Assembly (NCBI GenBank): GCA_036003045.1
Contig: DASYSS010000007.1
Location: 1 to 64,000, forward strand
DNA: 64,000 nt
Source: Gemmatimonadaceae bacterium
GTDB taxonomy: Bacteria > Gemmatimonadota > Gemmatimonadetes > Gemmatimonadales > Gemmatimonadaceae
Direction: 5' to 3'
Shown here: one piece after another, positions 16,945 through 25,142 of the stretch
Numbering within the stretch: position 1 is the stretch's first letter
Layout: each line of letters begins with the position of its first letter
Notes under the pieces: model-generated
Told to the model about the DNA's origin: nothing
The model's database searches: none
What the model saw: only the letters and a program-made list of their open reading frames with translations
Program-made: the position numbers and the translations under genes

Positions 16945-17400
16945 ACGACAAGTACAACTGCAACGACCAACCGCAACGGCAACGACCAACCACAACCGCT
17001 CACCGCAGAGACGCAGAGGACGCAGAGGAACGCAGAGGAGTGCACATCTGGGCGGACCAGTCCGCAACGAGCTGGTTTGTTTGCGACAGCCGCTCGGGGG
17101 GGCTAGGGCGAGCGGAGTGGGGGTCCTCCACGCATAAGCATCCCGAGCGGCAGTCACCAAAACCCCCCGGCGTGGTGGCGAGGGCTGGCGGTCGCCGCGT
17201 GGAGGGCCCTCTGCGTTCCTCCGCGTCCTCTGCGTCTCTGCGGTGAGTCGTTGCAGTTGTTTTTTCAGTTGTTTTTTTAGTTGTTTTTTGTTGATCGTTG
17301 CCATTGGGGTCGTTGCTGTTTGGTCGTTGCTGTTTGGTCGTTGCTGTTTGGTCGTTGCTGTTTGGTCGTTGCAGTCGAGTCGTTGAGCAGTTGCTGTTGC
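16945..17400. repeat. Family B inverted-repeat element between the two RND permease genes
   Basis: The 495-base gap is filled by nested inverted arms. Inner arms: CTCACCGCAGAGACGCAGAG-type units at about 16998-17040 and their complement (TCCTCTGCGTCTCTGCGGTG) at about 17210-17248. Outer arms: GCAACGACCAACCGCAACGG-type units at about 16960-16995, complemented by GGTCGTTGCTGTTT, a 14-base unit repeated about four times at about 17311-17366. The roughly 170-base centre has no convincing gene. It must be read through if the adaptor and both permeases form one operon. Confidence 0.85.
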
Positions 17401-17427
17401 TGTGGACTTTTCCCTATCGAGTAGTCG

Positions 17428-20400
17428 ATGAATTTCACGACGTTGTTCATTAAACGGCCTGTCATGACGACCTTGGTCATGATCGGCATTCTGGTTTTCG
17501 GCATCGTCGCGTACCGGCAGCTTCCGGTGAGCGACCTGCCGAACGTCGATTTCCCCACGGTGACGGTCAGCGCGACGCTGCCGGGGACGAGCCCGCAGAC
17601 GATGGCGGCGACGGTCGCGACGCCGCTCGAGAAGCAGTTCTCGACGATCGCGGGCATCGACAACATGACGTCGACGTCGAGCCTCGGGCAGACGCAGATC
17701 GTCATCCAGTTCGCGCTCGACCGGAACATCGATGCGGCGGCGCAAGACGTTCAGGCGGCGATCGCGCAGACCATCCGCAGCTTACCGCAGGGTATCATCC
17801 CGCCGTCTTATCAGAAAACCAACCCGGCGGACGCGCCTATTCTCACCTTGGCGCTCACGTCGACCGAGGTGCCGCTCTCCACGCTCGACGAGTTCGGCGA
17901 GACTACGCTCGCTCAGCGGCTCTCGATGGTCGGCGGGGTCGCGCAGGTGCTGGTCTACGGCGCGCAGAAATACGCCGTGCGCCTCCAACTCGATCCCGGC
18001 CAGCTCGCGTCGCGCAGCATCGCGCTCGAGGACGTCGCCAACGCGGTCATCGCGCAAAACGTGAACATGCCGACCGGCGTGCTCTACGGGCCGCGGACGG
18101 CGCTCACGGTTCAGGCGACCGGGCAGCTCGAGAACGCCGACCAGTTCAAGGACGTGATCGTGGCGTATCGGAACGGCGCCCCGGTCCACCTCGAGGAAAT
18201 CGGTCGCATCACGGACGACGTGCAGAACAACAAGACGGCGAGCTGGTACAACGGCGACCGTTCGATCGTGCTGGCGATCCAGCGGCAGCCCGGCACCAAC
18301 ACCGTAGACGTCGCGAGCAAGGTCAAGGCGGCGCTGGGGCGATTGTCGGCCGAGATTCCGCCGGCCGTGCACGTCGACACGCTCTACGATCGCTCGGCGA
18401 CGATCAAAGCGTCGGTGGACGACGTCACGTTCACCCTCGAGCTCACGCTCGCGCTCGTCGTGCTCGTGATCTTCTTGTTCCTGCGGAACTGGTCGGCGAC
18501 GATCATTCCGAGTCTCGCCCTGCCGATGTCGATCATCGGCACGTTCTCGGTGATGTATCTGCTGCACTACAGCCTGGACAACCTGTCGCTGATGGCGCTG
18601 ACGCTCGCCGTGGGCTTCGTGGTCGACGACGCGATCGTGATGCTCGAGAACATCGTGCGGCATCTCGAGATGGGAAAAACGAAGATGCAGGCCGCCGTCG
18701 ACGGCGCGGCCGAGGTCGGGTTCACGATCTTGTCGATGACGTTCTCACTGGCCGCGGTCTTCATCCCCTTCCTGTTCATGGGCGGGATCATCGGCAAGTT
18801 GTTCCACGAGTTCGCCGTGACGATCGGCGTCGCGATCCTGGTATCGGGGTTCGTGTCGCTGACGCTGACGCCGATGCTGTCGAGCCGCTTCCTCAAGTCG
18901 GATCACGGCAAAGAGCACGGCCGCCTTTACCAGGCGACCGAGCGCTTCTACGACGCGTGGCTCGGCCTATACGAGCGCACGCTCGCGTGGGTCATGGCGC
19001 GGCGCCCGCTCACGCTCGCGTTCTCCGCGGTGATCCTCATCGCCACGGGCTATCTGTTCTGGTCGACGCCCAAGGGCCTGTTCCCGACCGACGACACGGG
19101 GCAGTTGCTTGCCACCACCGAGGCGGCGGAAGGCGTGTCGTTCGACGCGCTCGTCGAGCACCAGCAGGAAGTGGCGGCGGTCATCACGAAAGATCCGGAC
19201 GTACTGTCAGTCACGTCGTCGGTGGGCACAACCGCCGCGGCCAACCAGGGACAGCTGACGATCGATCTCAAGCCGATCACCGAGCGGAAGCGAAGCGCGG
19301 ATCAGATCGCGCGCGACCTCACGAAGGCAGTGGTCGGCGTTCCCGCGATCAGCGTTTTCATTCAAAACCCGCCGGCCATCTCGATCGGCGGCCTCGCGTC
19401 CAAGAGCCTGTACCAGTACACGCTGCAAAGCGGCGACATCAACAGCCTGAATACGGCGGCGCGCCAGATGGAGACGCGCATGCGGCAGTTGCCCGGACTC
19501 GTGGACGTCACGAGCGACCTGTTGATCGAGAATCCGCAGGTGACCGTCGACATCAACCGGGAACAGGCCGGCCAGCTCGGCGTCTCGGCGAGCGAGATCG
19601 AGAACACGCTGTACGACGCGTTCGGCCAGCGCCAGGTGTCCACCATCTACACGTCCACGAACGAGTACTGGGTCGTCATGGAGCTCCTCCCGGAGTTCCA
19701 ACAGGACGTGGACGCGCTGGGCAAGTTGTGGGTCCGATCGTCGCGGGGCCCGCTCGTTCCGCTCAGCACCGTGGCCGCCTTCCGCTACACCGTTGGACCG
19801 GTGACGGTGAACCACTCCGGCCAGCTTCCGTCGGTCACCGTGTCGTTCAATCTCGCCACAGGTACGTCGCTCGGTACCGCGCTCAAGGCGATCCAGCAAA
19901 CGGCGGCTGACGTGCTGCCGAACACCGTGGCGGCGAACTTCTCCGGCATCGCGCAGGCGTTCGTCACGACGCAGCAGGGACTCGTGCTGCTGATGCTGCT
20001 GGCGATCTTCGTGATTTACGTGATCCTCGGCGTGCTGTACGAGAGTTTTATCCATCCGATCACGATCCTCACGGGACTGCCTTTTGCGGCCTTTGGCGCG
20101 CTGGTCACGCTGATACTCTTCGGTCTCGATCTCGACATCTACGGATTCGTCGGCATCATCATGTTGATCGGGATCGTGGAAAAGAACGCGATCATGATGA
20201 TCGACTTCGCGATCGAGGCGCAGCGCGACAAAAAGCGCACGCCGTCGGAGGCGATCCTCGAAGCGGCGAGCGTGCGTTTTCGCCCGATCATGATGACGAC
20301 GATGGCGGCGCTCATGGGCGCGGTGCCGATCGCGGTCGGCTGGGGCGCCGGCGCGTCGACGCGACGGCCGCTCGGCGTGGCGGTGGTGGGCGGGCTGGCG

Positions 20401-20541
20401 TTCTCGCAGCTGGTGACGCTGTACGTGACGCCGGTGTTCTACACGTACCTCGACGAGTGGCAGCAGTGGTTCTCGAGGCGGAAAGAGCGGAGCGCCGTGA
20501 CGGTGGTGGGGCCAGCGCCGGAGCCGGCTGCGGGCGACTGA
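17428..20541 (+). CDS. RND efflux permease 2 (MdtC/MuxC-like)
   Basis: A 1037-residue HAE-RND transporter, same length as permease 1 and clearly its paralogue. It has the opening motif FIKRPVMTTLVMIGILVFG, the TM4 acidic pair in VGFVVDDAIVMLENIVRH, and TM10 GIVEKNAIMMIDFA. By analogy with MdtBC it probably assembles with permease 1 and the adaptor; no outer-membrane channel gene is directly attached. The repeat element upstream separates it from permease 1 by 495 bases. It needs read-through or its own promoter within that element. Confidence 0.9.
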   Translation: MNFTTLFIKRPVMTTLVMIGILVFGIVAYRQLPVSDLPNVDFPTVTVSATLPGTSPQTMAATVATPLEKQFSTIAGIDNMTSTSSLGQTQIVIQFALDRNIDAAAQDVQAAIAQTIRSLPQGIIPPSYQKTNPADAPILTLALTSTEVPLSTLDEFGETTLAQRLSMVGGVAQVLVYGAQKYAVRLQLDPGQLASRSIALEDVANAVIAQNVNMPTGVLYGPRTALTVQATGQLENADQFKDVIVAYRNGAPVHLEEIGRITDDVQNNKTASWYNGDRSIVLAIQRQPGTNTVDVASKVKAALGRLSAEIPPAVHVDTLYDRSATIKASVDDVTFTLELTLALVVLVIFLFLRNWSATIIPSLALPMSIIGTFSVMYLLHYSLDNLSLMALTLAVGFVVDDAIVMLENIVRHLEMGKTKMQAAVDGAAEVGFTILSMTFSLAAVFIPFLFMGGIIGKLFHEFAVTIGVAILVSGFVSLTLTPMLSSRFLKSDHGKEHGRLYQATERFYDAWLGLYERTLAWVMARRPLTLAFSAVILIATGYLFWSTPKGLFPTDDTGQLLATTEAAEGVSFDALVEHQQEVAAVITKDPDVLSVTSSVGTTAAANQGQLTIDLKPITERKRSADQIARDLTKAVVGVPAISVFIQNPPAISIGGLASKSLYQYTLQSGDINSLNTAARQMETRMRQLPGLVDVTSDLLIENPQVTVDINREQAGQLGVSASEIENTLYDAFGQRQVSTIYTSTNEYWVVMELLPEFQQDVDALGKLWVRSSRGPLVPLSTVAAFRYTVGPVTVNHSGQLPSVTVSFNLATGTSLGTALKAIQQTAADVLPNTVAANFSGIAQAFVTTQQGLVLLMLLAIFVIYVILGVLYESFIHPITILTGLPFAAFGALVTLILFGLDLDIYGFVGIIMLIGIVEKNAIMMIDFAIEAQRDKKRTPSEAILEAASVRFRPIMMTTMAALMGAVPIAVGWGAGASTRRPLGVAVVGGLAFSQLVTLYVTPVFYTYLDEWQQWFSRRKERSAVTVVGPAPEPAAGD

Positions 20542-20543
20542 CG

Positions 20544-20700
20544 GCTGACGGCAGCCGGATCCCGGCCACTCTGAGGTCTGTCGTCGGCCGGTGGGTACGG
20601 CTGAGCGCTTCCGAGGACCGAATCCGGACATCAGACATGTGGTTCGGCGTGACGCGACGAGGAACTTGAACATGGGTCGGAGTGCCTCCGCGCCGGCCCA
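20544..20700 (+). repeat. Family D repeat copy 1 (direct repeat with copy 2)
   Basis: Starts 2 bases after the RND permease stop. Its roughly 155 bases match copy 2 at about 23203-23358 in the same orientation, with shared blocks CACTCTGAGGTCTG, GGTACGGCTGAGCG, AATCCGGACATCAGAC, GTGACGCGACGAGGAACTTG and GGTCGGAGTGCCTCCGCG. The two copies bracket the protease-nuclease gene. The opposite-orientation arm present in copy 2 is largely missing here. Confidence 0.8.
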
Positions 20701-20730
20701 CTGCATCATGCCTCTGTAACGACTAGTCCG

Positions 20731-20748
20731 GATTAGAACGCTCTAATC
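20731..20748. promoter_or_regulatory. Perfect dyad upstream of protease-nuclease gene
   Basis: GATTAGA-ACGC-TCTAATC: perfect 7-base arms with a 4-base centre, 72 bases before the ATG at 20821. It is AT-rich against a GC-rich background and could be a regulator-binding site overlapping a promoter, or a leader hairpin. No T-run follows, so it is unlikely to be a terminator. Confidence 0.4.
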
Positions 20749-20820
20749 TGACCGCCTGCTTCTTGCGCTCCGGCCGGACGTCCGTACCTTGCCGCGGACC
20801 AATCCGCTCGAGAATCGGTC

Positions 20821-23208
20821 ATGGCCACTCGTCGCCGTCGCCCCCCGAAGCGCGCCTCACGCCGCAGTCCGACTGCGCGCGTCCGTGCCGAGCCGCTCAG
20901 CTCGGCTTCGGCGCTCCTCGACACGGAAAAAGACTTCAGCATGCTCTCGCTTCGCGACCTGGTCGCGGCGCGGGACGCGTACCATCTCCACCTGATGGAG
21001 AAGCGGCATGTCGTCGCGACGGCGGTGGGCCGCTACCTGATTCGCAGCGAGGAGAGGTGGCCGCAATACCTCGGCGACGCAGCGGAGCACGATAGAAAGG
21101 TCGCACGACAGCCCAAGAAGGAGCCGCGGACGCTATACAACTCCGAGGTGCGCCCGTACTCGTGGCCGTGCGTGCTCGTGTTCGTGGACAAGTGGTTGAA
21201 TCTCGAGGACGTGCAGTCGGGGAAGGTCGACCCGGCCGATCTCGTGCCTCGTTCGCTCGACATGCCCGACGGCTCGCGCGTGCCGGTGTGCGTCGTCTAC
21301 GCTCAACCGGTGGACGCGCCGCCGTACGCGCCGGTTTCGCCGCGCTTTCCTCGACAGTTCATCGGCGGCGGGTATCCGATCATCGCGCGCGTGCAGCAGG
21401 AAGAACATGTCGCGTCGGTCGGCTGCATGGTGACCGACGGCCACGACGTGTACGCACTCACCAACCGGCATGTCGCGGGGAAACCGGGTGAAGAGCTGTT
21501 CTCGAAGATCGGCGGAGAAGCGGTACGGGTGGGAGTGTCCTCGGACAAGCAGTTGACTCGAAAGAAATTCTCCGAGGTGTATCCGGATTTTCCCGACCGG
21601 CACATGTACGTGAATCTCGACGTCGGTCTGGTGCGGGTGGACGACCTGACGAAGTGGACGGCGCAGATCTACGGGATCGGCGAGATGGGGAAGTTGGCCG
21701 ACCTGTCCGCCGACAACATTTCGTTGCGGCTGATCGACGCGCACGTGAGGGCGTTTGGCGCAGCGTCGGGGCCGATGCGCGGCAAGATCAAGGCGCTGTT
21801 CTATCGCTACAAGTCCGTCGGCGGAATGGAGTACTGCTCCGATTTCCTGATTGGACCGCGAGAGGGAAAGGTCTTGCCGACCCGGCCGGGCGACTCGGGC
21901 ACCGTGTGGCTGCTCGAGGACGGGAAGAAGGCTCCGCGCCCGCTCGCGCTGCAGTGGGGCGGGCACACGTTCGTCGGCGACGGCACCAAGATCGTGGCGC
22001 CGTACGCGTTGGCCACATGCCTCGCGACGGTGTGCAACGAGCTCGAGGTCGACGTCGTGCGGGACTGGAACGCGGGCGTGTTGGACTATTGGGGGGCCGT
22101 CGGCCATTACACGATCGCCGCGCTCGCCATCGACCGCATCGACGGAACGAAGTACCCGAAGCTCAAGAAGCTGATGCAGGCGAACCTGCCGCGCATCACC
22201 TTTGCGGCCGCCTCGATCACGGCCAAGAGCACGACGGGGTTGTCAAAGCACGATTTCGTCGCGCTCGCGGACGTCCCGGATCTCGTCTGGAAGAAGGGGC
22301 ACAGCCCGAAGAATCCGCCGCCGAACCCGACGCTCGCCTGGAAGCGCGCGCACTCGAATCGCGGACCGAACGAGCATCCCAATCATTTCGCCGACATGGA
22401 CGCCCCACGCGCCGGCGGAAACTTGCTGGACTTGTGCTCGAAGAGCCTCGCGAAGAACACGGACGTCGCTGTGTGGCGGAAGTACTACACCGACGTAAAG
22501 GACAAGAGTCGCGGCCTGCTTCCGTTCCGCGTACAGCAGTTCTACGAGGGCATGGTGAAGGACCTCAAGCAAGCGCACCCGGACTTCGCGCGATTCGTCT
22601 GCGCGGCGGGAATCGTGTCGCACTATGTCGGCGACGCGTGCCAGCCGCTGCACGTCTCGAGCTGGTTCAACGGCGACCCCACCACCCTCGTCGACAACCC
22701 CAACAAGGGAAAGCCGCACGAACCCGACAAGATTCCTGCCGGGACCGGGGTACACGGCGCGTACGAAGACGACATGATCAACTTTCACATCGGCGACATC
22801 ACGCCGGTGGTGCAAGCTGATACGACGCCGCTGCGTCCCAATTTCAAGGGCGGCAAGCACGCCGCGATGGCGTGCACGCAACTCATCCTCGACACGTTCG
22901 ACCTGATCAAGCCGAAGGACATCGTCGCCAAGTACATCACGCTGCAGCAGCAGGGAACGACCGGAAAAGCGGCCGCCGACGAGCTTTGGAAGACGTTCGG
23001 AACGCCGACCGAAGGCGTCATCGCGGCTGGAGTGCGCGCACTGGCGAGCGTGTGGCAGAGCGCGTGGGCCGAGGCCAAGGCGGAAGCAAAAGCGCCGGCG
23101 TCGCCGAGCGCGTTCGACGAGCCGGTGCTGGAGGCGTTCTTCGTCGAGCCGGAAACGTTCTATCCGTCGAAGACGATCGATCACGTATGCGAGGTGATTG
23201 ACTGCTGA
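20821..23208 (+). CDS. Trypsin-like protease fused to S1/P1-type nuclease
   Basis: A 795-residue protein. It begins with a very basic segment (MATRRRRPPKRASRR) and no obvious signal peptide. Residues about 185-400 resemble a chymotrypsin-fold serine protease, with candidate triad H217 (ALTNRHVAG), D267 (VNLDVGLV) and S359 (RPGDSGTV). From residue 424 an S1/P1 nuclease begins. WGAVGHYTIAALAI matches the W1...H6 start of nuclease P1, and further zinc ligands fit D484/D487, H522 (HFADMDAP), H601, D605 and H611 (SHYVGDACQPLH), H645 and E649 (HGAYE). In P1 the Trp amino group binds zinc, so activity would require cleavage before W424. Direct repeats flank the gene and the 3' copy contains its stop. 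Targets and localisation are unknown. Confidence 0.72.
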   Translation: MATRRRRPPKRASRRSPTARVRAEPLSSASALLDTEKDFSMLSLRDLVAARDAYHLHLMEKRHVVATAVGRYLIRSEERWPQYLGDAAEHDRKVARQPKKEPRTLYNSEVRPYSWPCVLVFVDKWLNLEDVQSGKVDPADLVPRSLDMPDGSRVPVCVVYAQPVDAPPYAPVSPRFPRQFIGGGYPIIARVQQEEHVASVGCMVTDGHDVYALTNRHVAGKPGEELFSKIGGEAVRVGVSSDKQLTRKKFSEVYPDFPDRHMYVNLDVGLVRVDDLTKWTAQIYGIGEMGKLADLSADNISLRLIDAHVRAFGAASGPMRGKIKALFYRYKSVGGMEYCSDFLIGPREGKVLPTRPGDSGTVWLLEDGKKAPRPLALQWGGHTFVGDGTKIVAPYALATCLATVCNELEVDVVRDWNAGVLDYWGAVGHYTIAALAIDRIDGTKYPKLKKLMQANLPRITFAAASITAKSTTGLSKHDFVALADVPDLVWKKGHSPKNPPPNPTLAWKRAHSNRGPNEHPNHFADMDAPRAGGNLLDLCSKSLAKNTDVAVWRKYYTDVKDKSRGLLPFRVQQFYEGMVKDLKQAHPDFARFVCAAGIVSHYVGDACQPLHVSSWFNGDPTTLVDNPNKGKPHEPDKIPAGTGVHGAYEDDMINFHIGDITPVVQADTTPLRPNFKGGKHAAMACTQLILDTFDLIKPKDIVAKYITLQQQGTTGKAAADELWKTFGTPTEGVIAAGVRALASVWQSAWAEAKAEAKAPASPSAFDEPVLEAFFVEPETFYPSKTIDHVCEVIDC

Positions 23209-23460
23209 CGGCGGCTGGATTCGGGACACTCTGAGGTCTGTGGTCGCGTGGCGGGTACGGCTGAGCGCGCGAAGTCCGAAGACTGAATCCGGACATCAGA
23301 CGTGCGGTTAGGCGTGACGCGACGAGGAACTTGAACGCCGGTCGGAGTGCCTCCGCGCAACGCCGACCCTGATGTCAGTGGTCTGGAGTCAGTTCCCGAC
23401 TTCTAGCGCACAGCCGTACCCAAACAGGCGATCGGACCTAGAGTGGCCGGCCCACTGAGC
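23203..23460. repeat. Family D repeat copy 2 (complete, with inverted arm)
   Basis: The left part (about 23203-23358) is the direct repeat shared with copy 1 and begins inside the stop codon region of the protease-nuclease gene. About 23401-23455 carries the opposite-orientation arm (GCGCACAGCCGTACC and CTAGAGTGGCCGG, complements of the left blocks GGTACGGCTGAGCG and CACTCTGAGG), so this copy is a full inverted element. Together with the regulatory motif that follows it accounts for the 359-base gap before the PepSY-like gene. I see no other gene in the gap. Confidence 0.8.
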
Positions 23461-23510
23461 GTCGCCGGCGCGAGACCGGCTCCAGAATGGCCGCGCGCCC
23501 TTCGCTCTTC

Positions 23511-23542
23511 GTCATCCTCGTGACAGGTTCCGGAGATACCAT
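23511..23542 (+). promoter_or_regulatory. Candidate operator-promoter of PepSY/response-regulator genes
   Basis: GTCATCCTCGTGACAGGTT: a GTCA-N6-TGAC dyad followed 11 bases later by TACCAT, a possible -10. A near-copy (GTCATTCCCGTGACAGGT, then TAGGAT 12 bases on) lies before the TolC gene at 26716. Both end within about 30-45 bases of a start codon. It may be the binding site of the adjacent response regulator. Confidence 0.4.
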
Positions 23543-23567
23543 TCGCTCGAACCTCCTGGGGGGCCGC

Positions 23568-23831
23568 ATGACGACGAAATTCACGCTGGCGCCGGTCATT
23601 GCCCTTCTTTGCGCGGCGCCGTTTGTCCATGCCCAGGGCAACTACAAGTATTCCTACGACATCGCCCCGCCGAACAAACCCGGGATCGACGAGGTCGACG
23701 TCGACGCGCTCACGGGAAAAGTCATCGCCGTCGCGCACGAGACGCCGGAACAGATGAAGAAGGAGGCGGCTGAAGAGGCGAACGACGCGAAGGCGAAGGC
23801 CGCAGCAGCTCCGAAGCCGAAAAAGCCGTGA
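23568..23831 (+). CDS. Small exported PepSY-like protein
   Basis: An 87-residue protein starting at the ATG after a G-rich site (ctgggggg). It has a signal peptide at about 1-23 (cleavage near VHA-QG). The segment EVDVDALTGKVIAVAHET matches the C-terminal strand of PepSY domains. The tail is Lys/Ala/Pro-rich and charged. PepSY proteins often sit beside two-component systems and modulate periplasmic proteases or metal and envelope stress sensing. Here a response regulator follows 13 bases later, so cotranscription is likely. It is shorter than a full PepSY domain (about 60 residues after processing), so the assignment is moderate. Confidence 0.6.
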   Translation: MTTKFTLAPVIALLCAAPFVHAQGNYKYSYDIAPPNKPGIDEVDVDALTGKVIAVAHETPEQMKKEAAEEANDAKAKAAAAPKPKKP

Positions 23832-23844
23832 CCGCGCAGGCCTG

Positions 23845-24513
23845 ATGCGAATTCTGTTGGTCGAGGACGATCCGCAGCTCGCCTCCGTACTCGAGAGCGG
23901 GCTCACGGAGCACGGATTTCACATCGCGCGCGAAAGCTCGGCCGACGCCGGTCGGTCGCGCGCGGTACTCGGCGCATTCGACGTCATCATTCTCGACGTG
24001 ATGCTCCCGGGCGGGAACGGGTTCGACCTCTGCCGCACGCTGCGCGAGCGAGGAGTCGGCACACCGGTTCTCATGCTCACCGCCAAGGACACCGTCGACG
24101 ATCGCGTGCAGGGACTGGAGTCCGGGGCCGACGACTACCTCACGAAGCCCTTCGCATTCCGGGAGCTCGTCGCGCGTCTTCGGGCGCTCGCCCGACGTCC
24201 ACCCACGCCGATCCCCGAGCGCACGTCGATCGCCGATTTGGAGATCGACCTCGGCGCACACCGCGTGCGGCGCGGCGGCCGAGACATCGAGCTCACCGCG
24301 AAGGAGTTTGCGCTACTCGAGTTTCTCGTGCGGCACCACGACCAAGTCGTGGATCGCGCGGCGATCACCGCGCACGTCTGGGACGAGAACCACGATCCGT
24401 TCACCAACGTGCTCGAGGTGCTCGTCAGACGGCTGCGACGCAAAATCGACGACGGATTCGACCTGAAGCTGATTCATACGTTGCGCGGAGCCGGATACCG
24501 GCTGGGCGTCTGA
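23845..24513 (+). CDS. OmpR/PhoB-family response regulator
   Basis: A 222-residue two-domain regulator. The receiver (1-115) has acidic E7-D9, phospho-acceptor D51 (VIILDVMLPGGNG), a Thr in LMLTAKD and a Lys in DYLTKPF. The winged-helix DNA-binding domain (about 125-222) has LTAKEFALLEFLVRH and VRRLRRKIDDGF. The likely partner kinase begins at 25143, but a DJ-1/PfpI gene on the opposite strand lies between them and overlaps the last 40 bases of this gene tail-to-tail. The upstream PepSY-like gene suggests an envelope or metal signal. Confidence 0.92.
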   Translation: MRILLVEDDPQLASVLESGLTEHGFHIARESSADAGRSRAVLGAFDVIILDVMLPGGNGFDLCRTLRERGVGTPVLMLTAKDTVDDRVQGLESGADDYLTKPFAFRELVARLRALARRPPTPIPERTSIADLEIDLGAHRVRRGGRDIELTAKEFALLEFLVRHHDQVVDRAAITAHVWDENHDPFTNVLEVLVRRLRRKIDDGFDLKLIHTLRGAGYRLGV

Positions 24514-25091
24514 GTGTCTTCGGTCGTCAATCGTTGATCGGCGCGGACTCCAATCTCGAACTCCTCGACCACTTTCTTGCTGAATGCCGGGATGTCCGCC
24601 GGCCCGCGGCTGGTCACCAGCCCCATATCCGTCGCGACCTCACGGTCTACCCAGTCGGCGCCCGCGTTGCGGAGATCCGTCTGCAGCGACGGCCAAGACG
24701 TGAGCGTGCGATTTCGAACGACGTTTGCCTCGATCAGCAGCCACGGAGCGTGGCAGATGGCGGCGACGGGTTTGCCGACCTCGAAGAAGCGCCGGACGAA
24801 CTGAATGGCTTGCACGTCGACCCGAAGCTTGTCGGCGTTGATCACCCCGCCCGGGAGGAACAGAGCCTCGAAGTCGTCGGCGCTGCACTTGGAGAGCGGC
24901 AGATCGACCGGGATGTCGTCGCTCCAATTCCCGTGCTCCCAAGTTCGGATCTTGTCTTGAGTCGGCGAAACGAGCAGTGTCTTGGCGCCGGCCTTGTCGA
25001 GTGCGTTGCGTGGATCGATCAGCTCGGAAGCCTCGACGCCGTCGGTCGCCACTATTGCAATGCGTTTGCCGATGAGATCGTTGCGGGGCAT
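24474..25091 (-). CDS. DJ-1/PfpI-family glutamine-amidotransferase-like protein
   Basis: A 205-residue protein of the PfpI/YhbO/YraA type: nucleophile Cys C113 followed by H114 (AAICHAPW), acidic partner E20 (DGVEASE), and the nucleophile-elbow glycine context LFLPGG. Members act as deglycases, chaperones or proteases in stress protection; which applies here is not decided by sequence. The start at 25091 is preferred over 25121 because GGAAGG lies 7 bases before it. It is convergent with the response regulator (40-base overlap) and divergent from the kinase, splitting the two-component pair. Confidence 0.87.
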   Translation of the reverse strand: MPRNDLIGKRIAIVATDGVEASELIDPRNALDKAGAKTLLVSPTQDKIRTWEHGNWSDDIPVDLPLSKCSADDFEALFLPGGVINADKLRVDVQAIQFVRRFFEVGKPVAAICHAPWLLIEANVVRNRTLTSWPSLQTDLRNAGADWVDREVATDMGLVTSRGPADIPAFSKKVVEEFEIGVRADQRLTTEDTQTPSRYPAPRNV

Positions 25092-25098
25092 GAATCGA

Positions 25099-25104
25099 CC
25101 TTCC
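25099..25104 (-). promoter_or_regulatory. Ribosome binding site of DJ-1/PfpI gene
   Basis: On the minus strand this reads GGAAGG, 7 bases before the ATG at 25091. It selects the internal ATG over the upstream in-frame ATG at 25121. Confidence 0.6.
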
Positions 25105-25142
25105 ATGAAAGAGACGCACACGCTGGGGGCAAACCGTAGACC

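Noticed and set aside
14866-17745. Long minus-strand gene (959 codons) opposite the RND permeases
   Set aside because: Arg/His/Asp-rich shadow frame of a high-GC gene on the plus strand, with no domain features.
20544-23460. Insertion sequence carrying the protease-nuclease gene
   Set aside because: There is no transposase and no terminal inverted repeat with target-site duplication; the flanks are direct repeats of a family found elsewhere.
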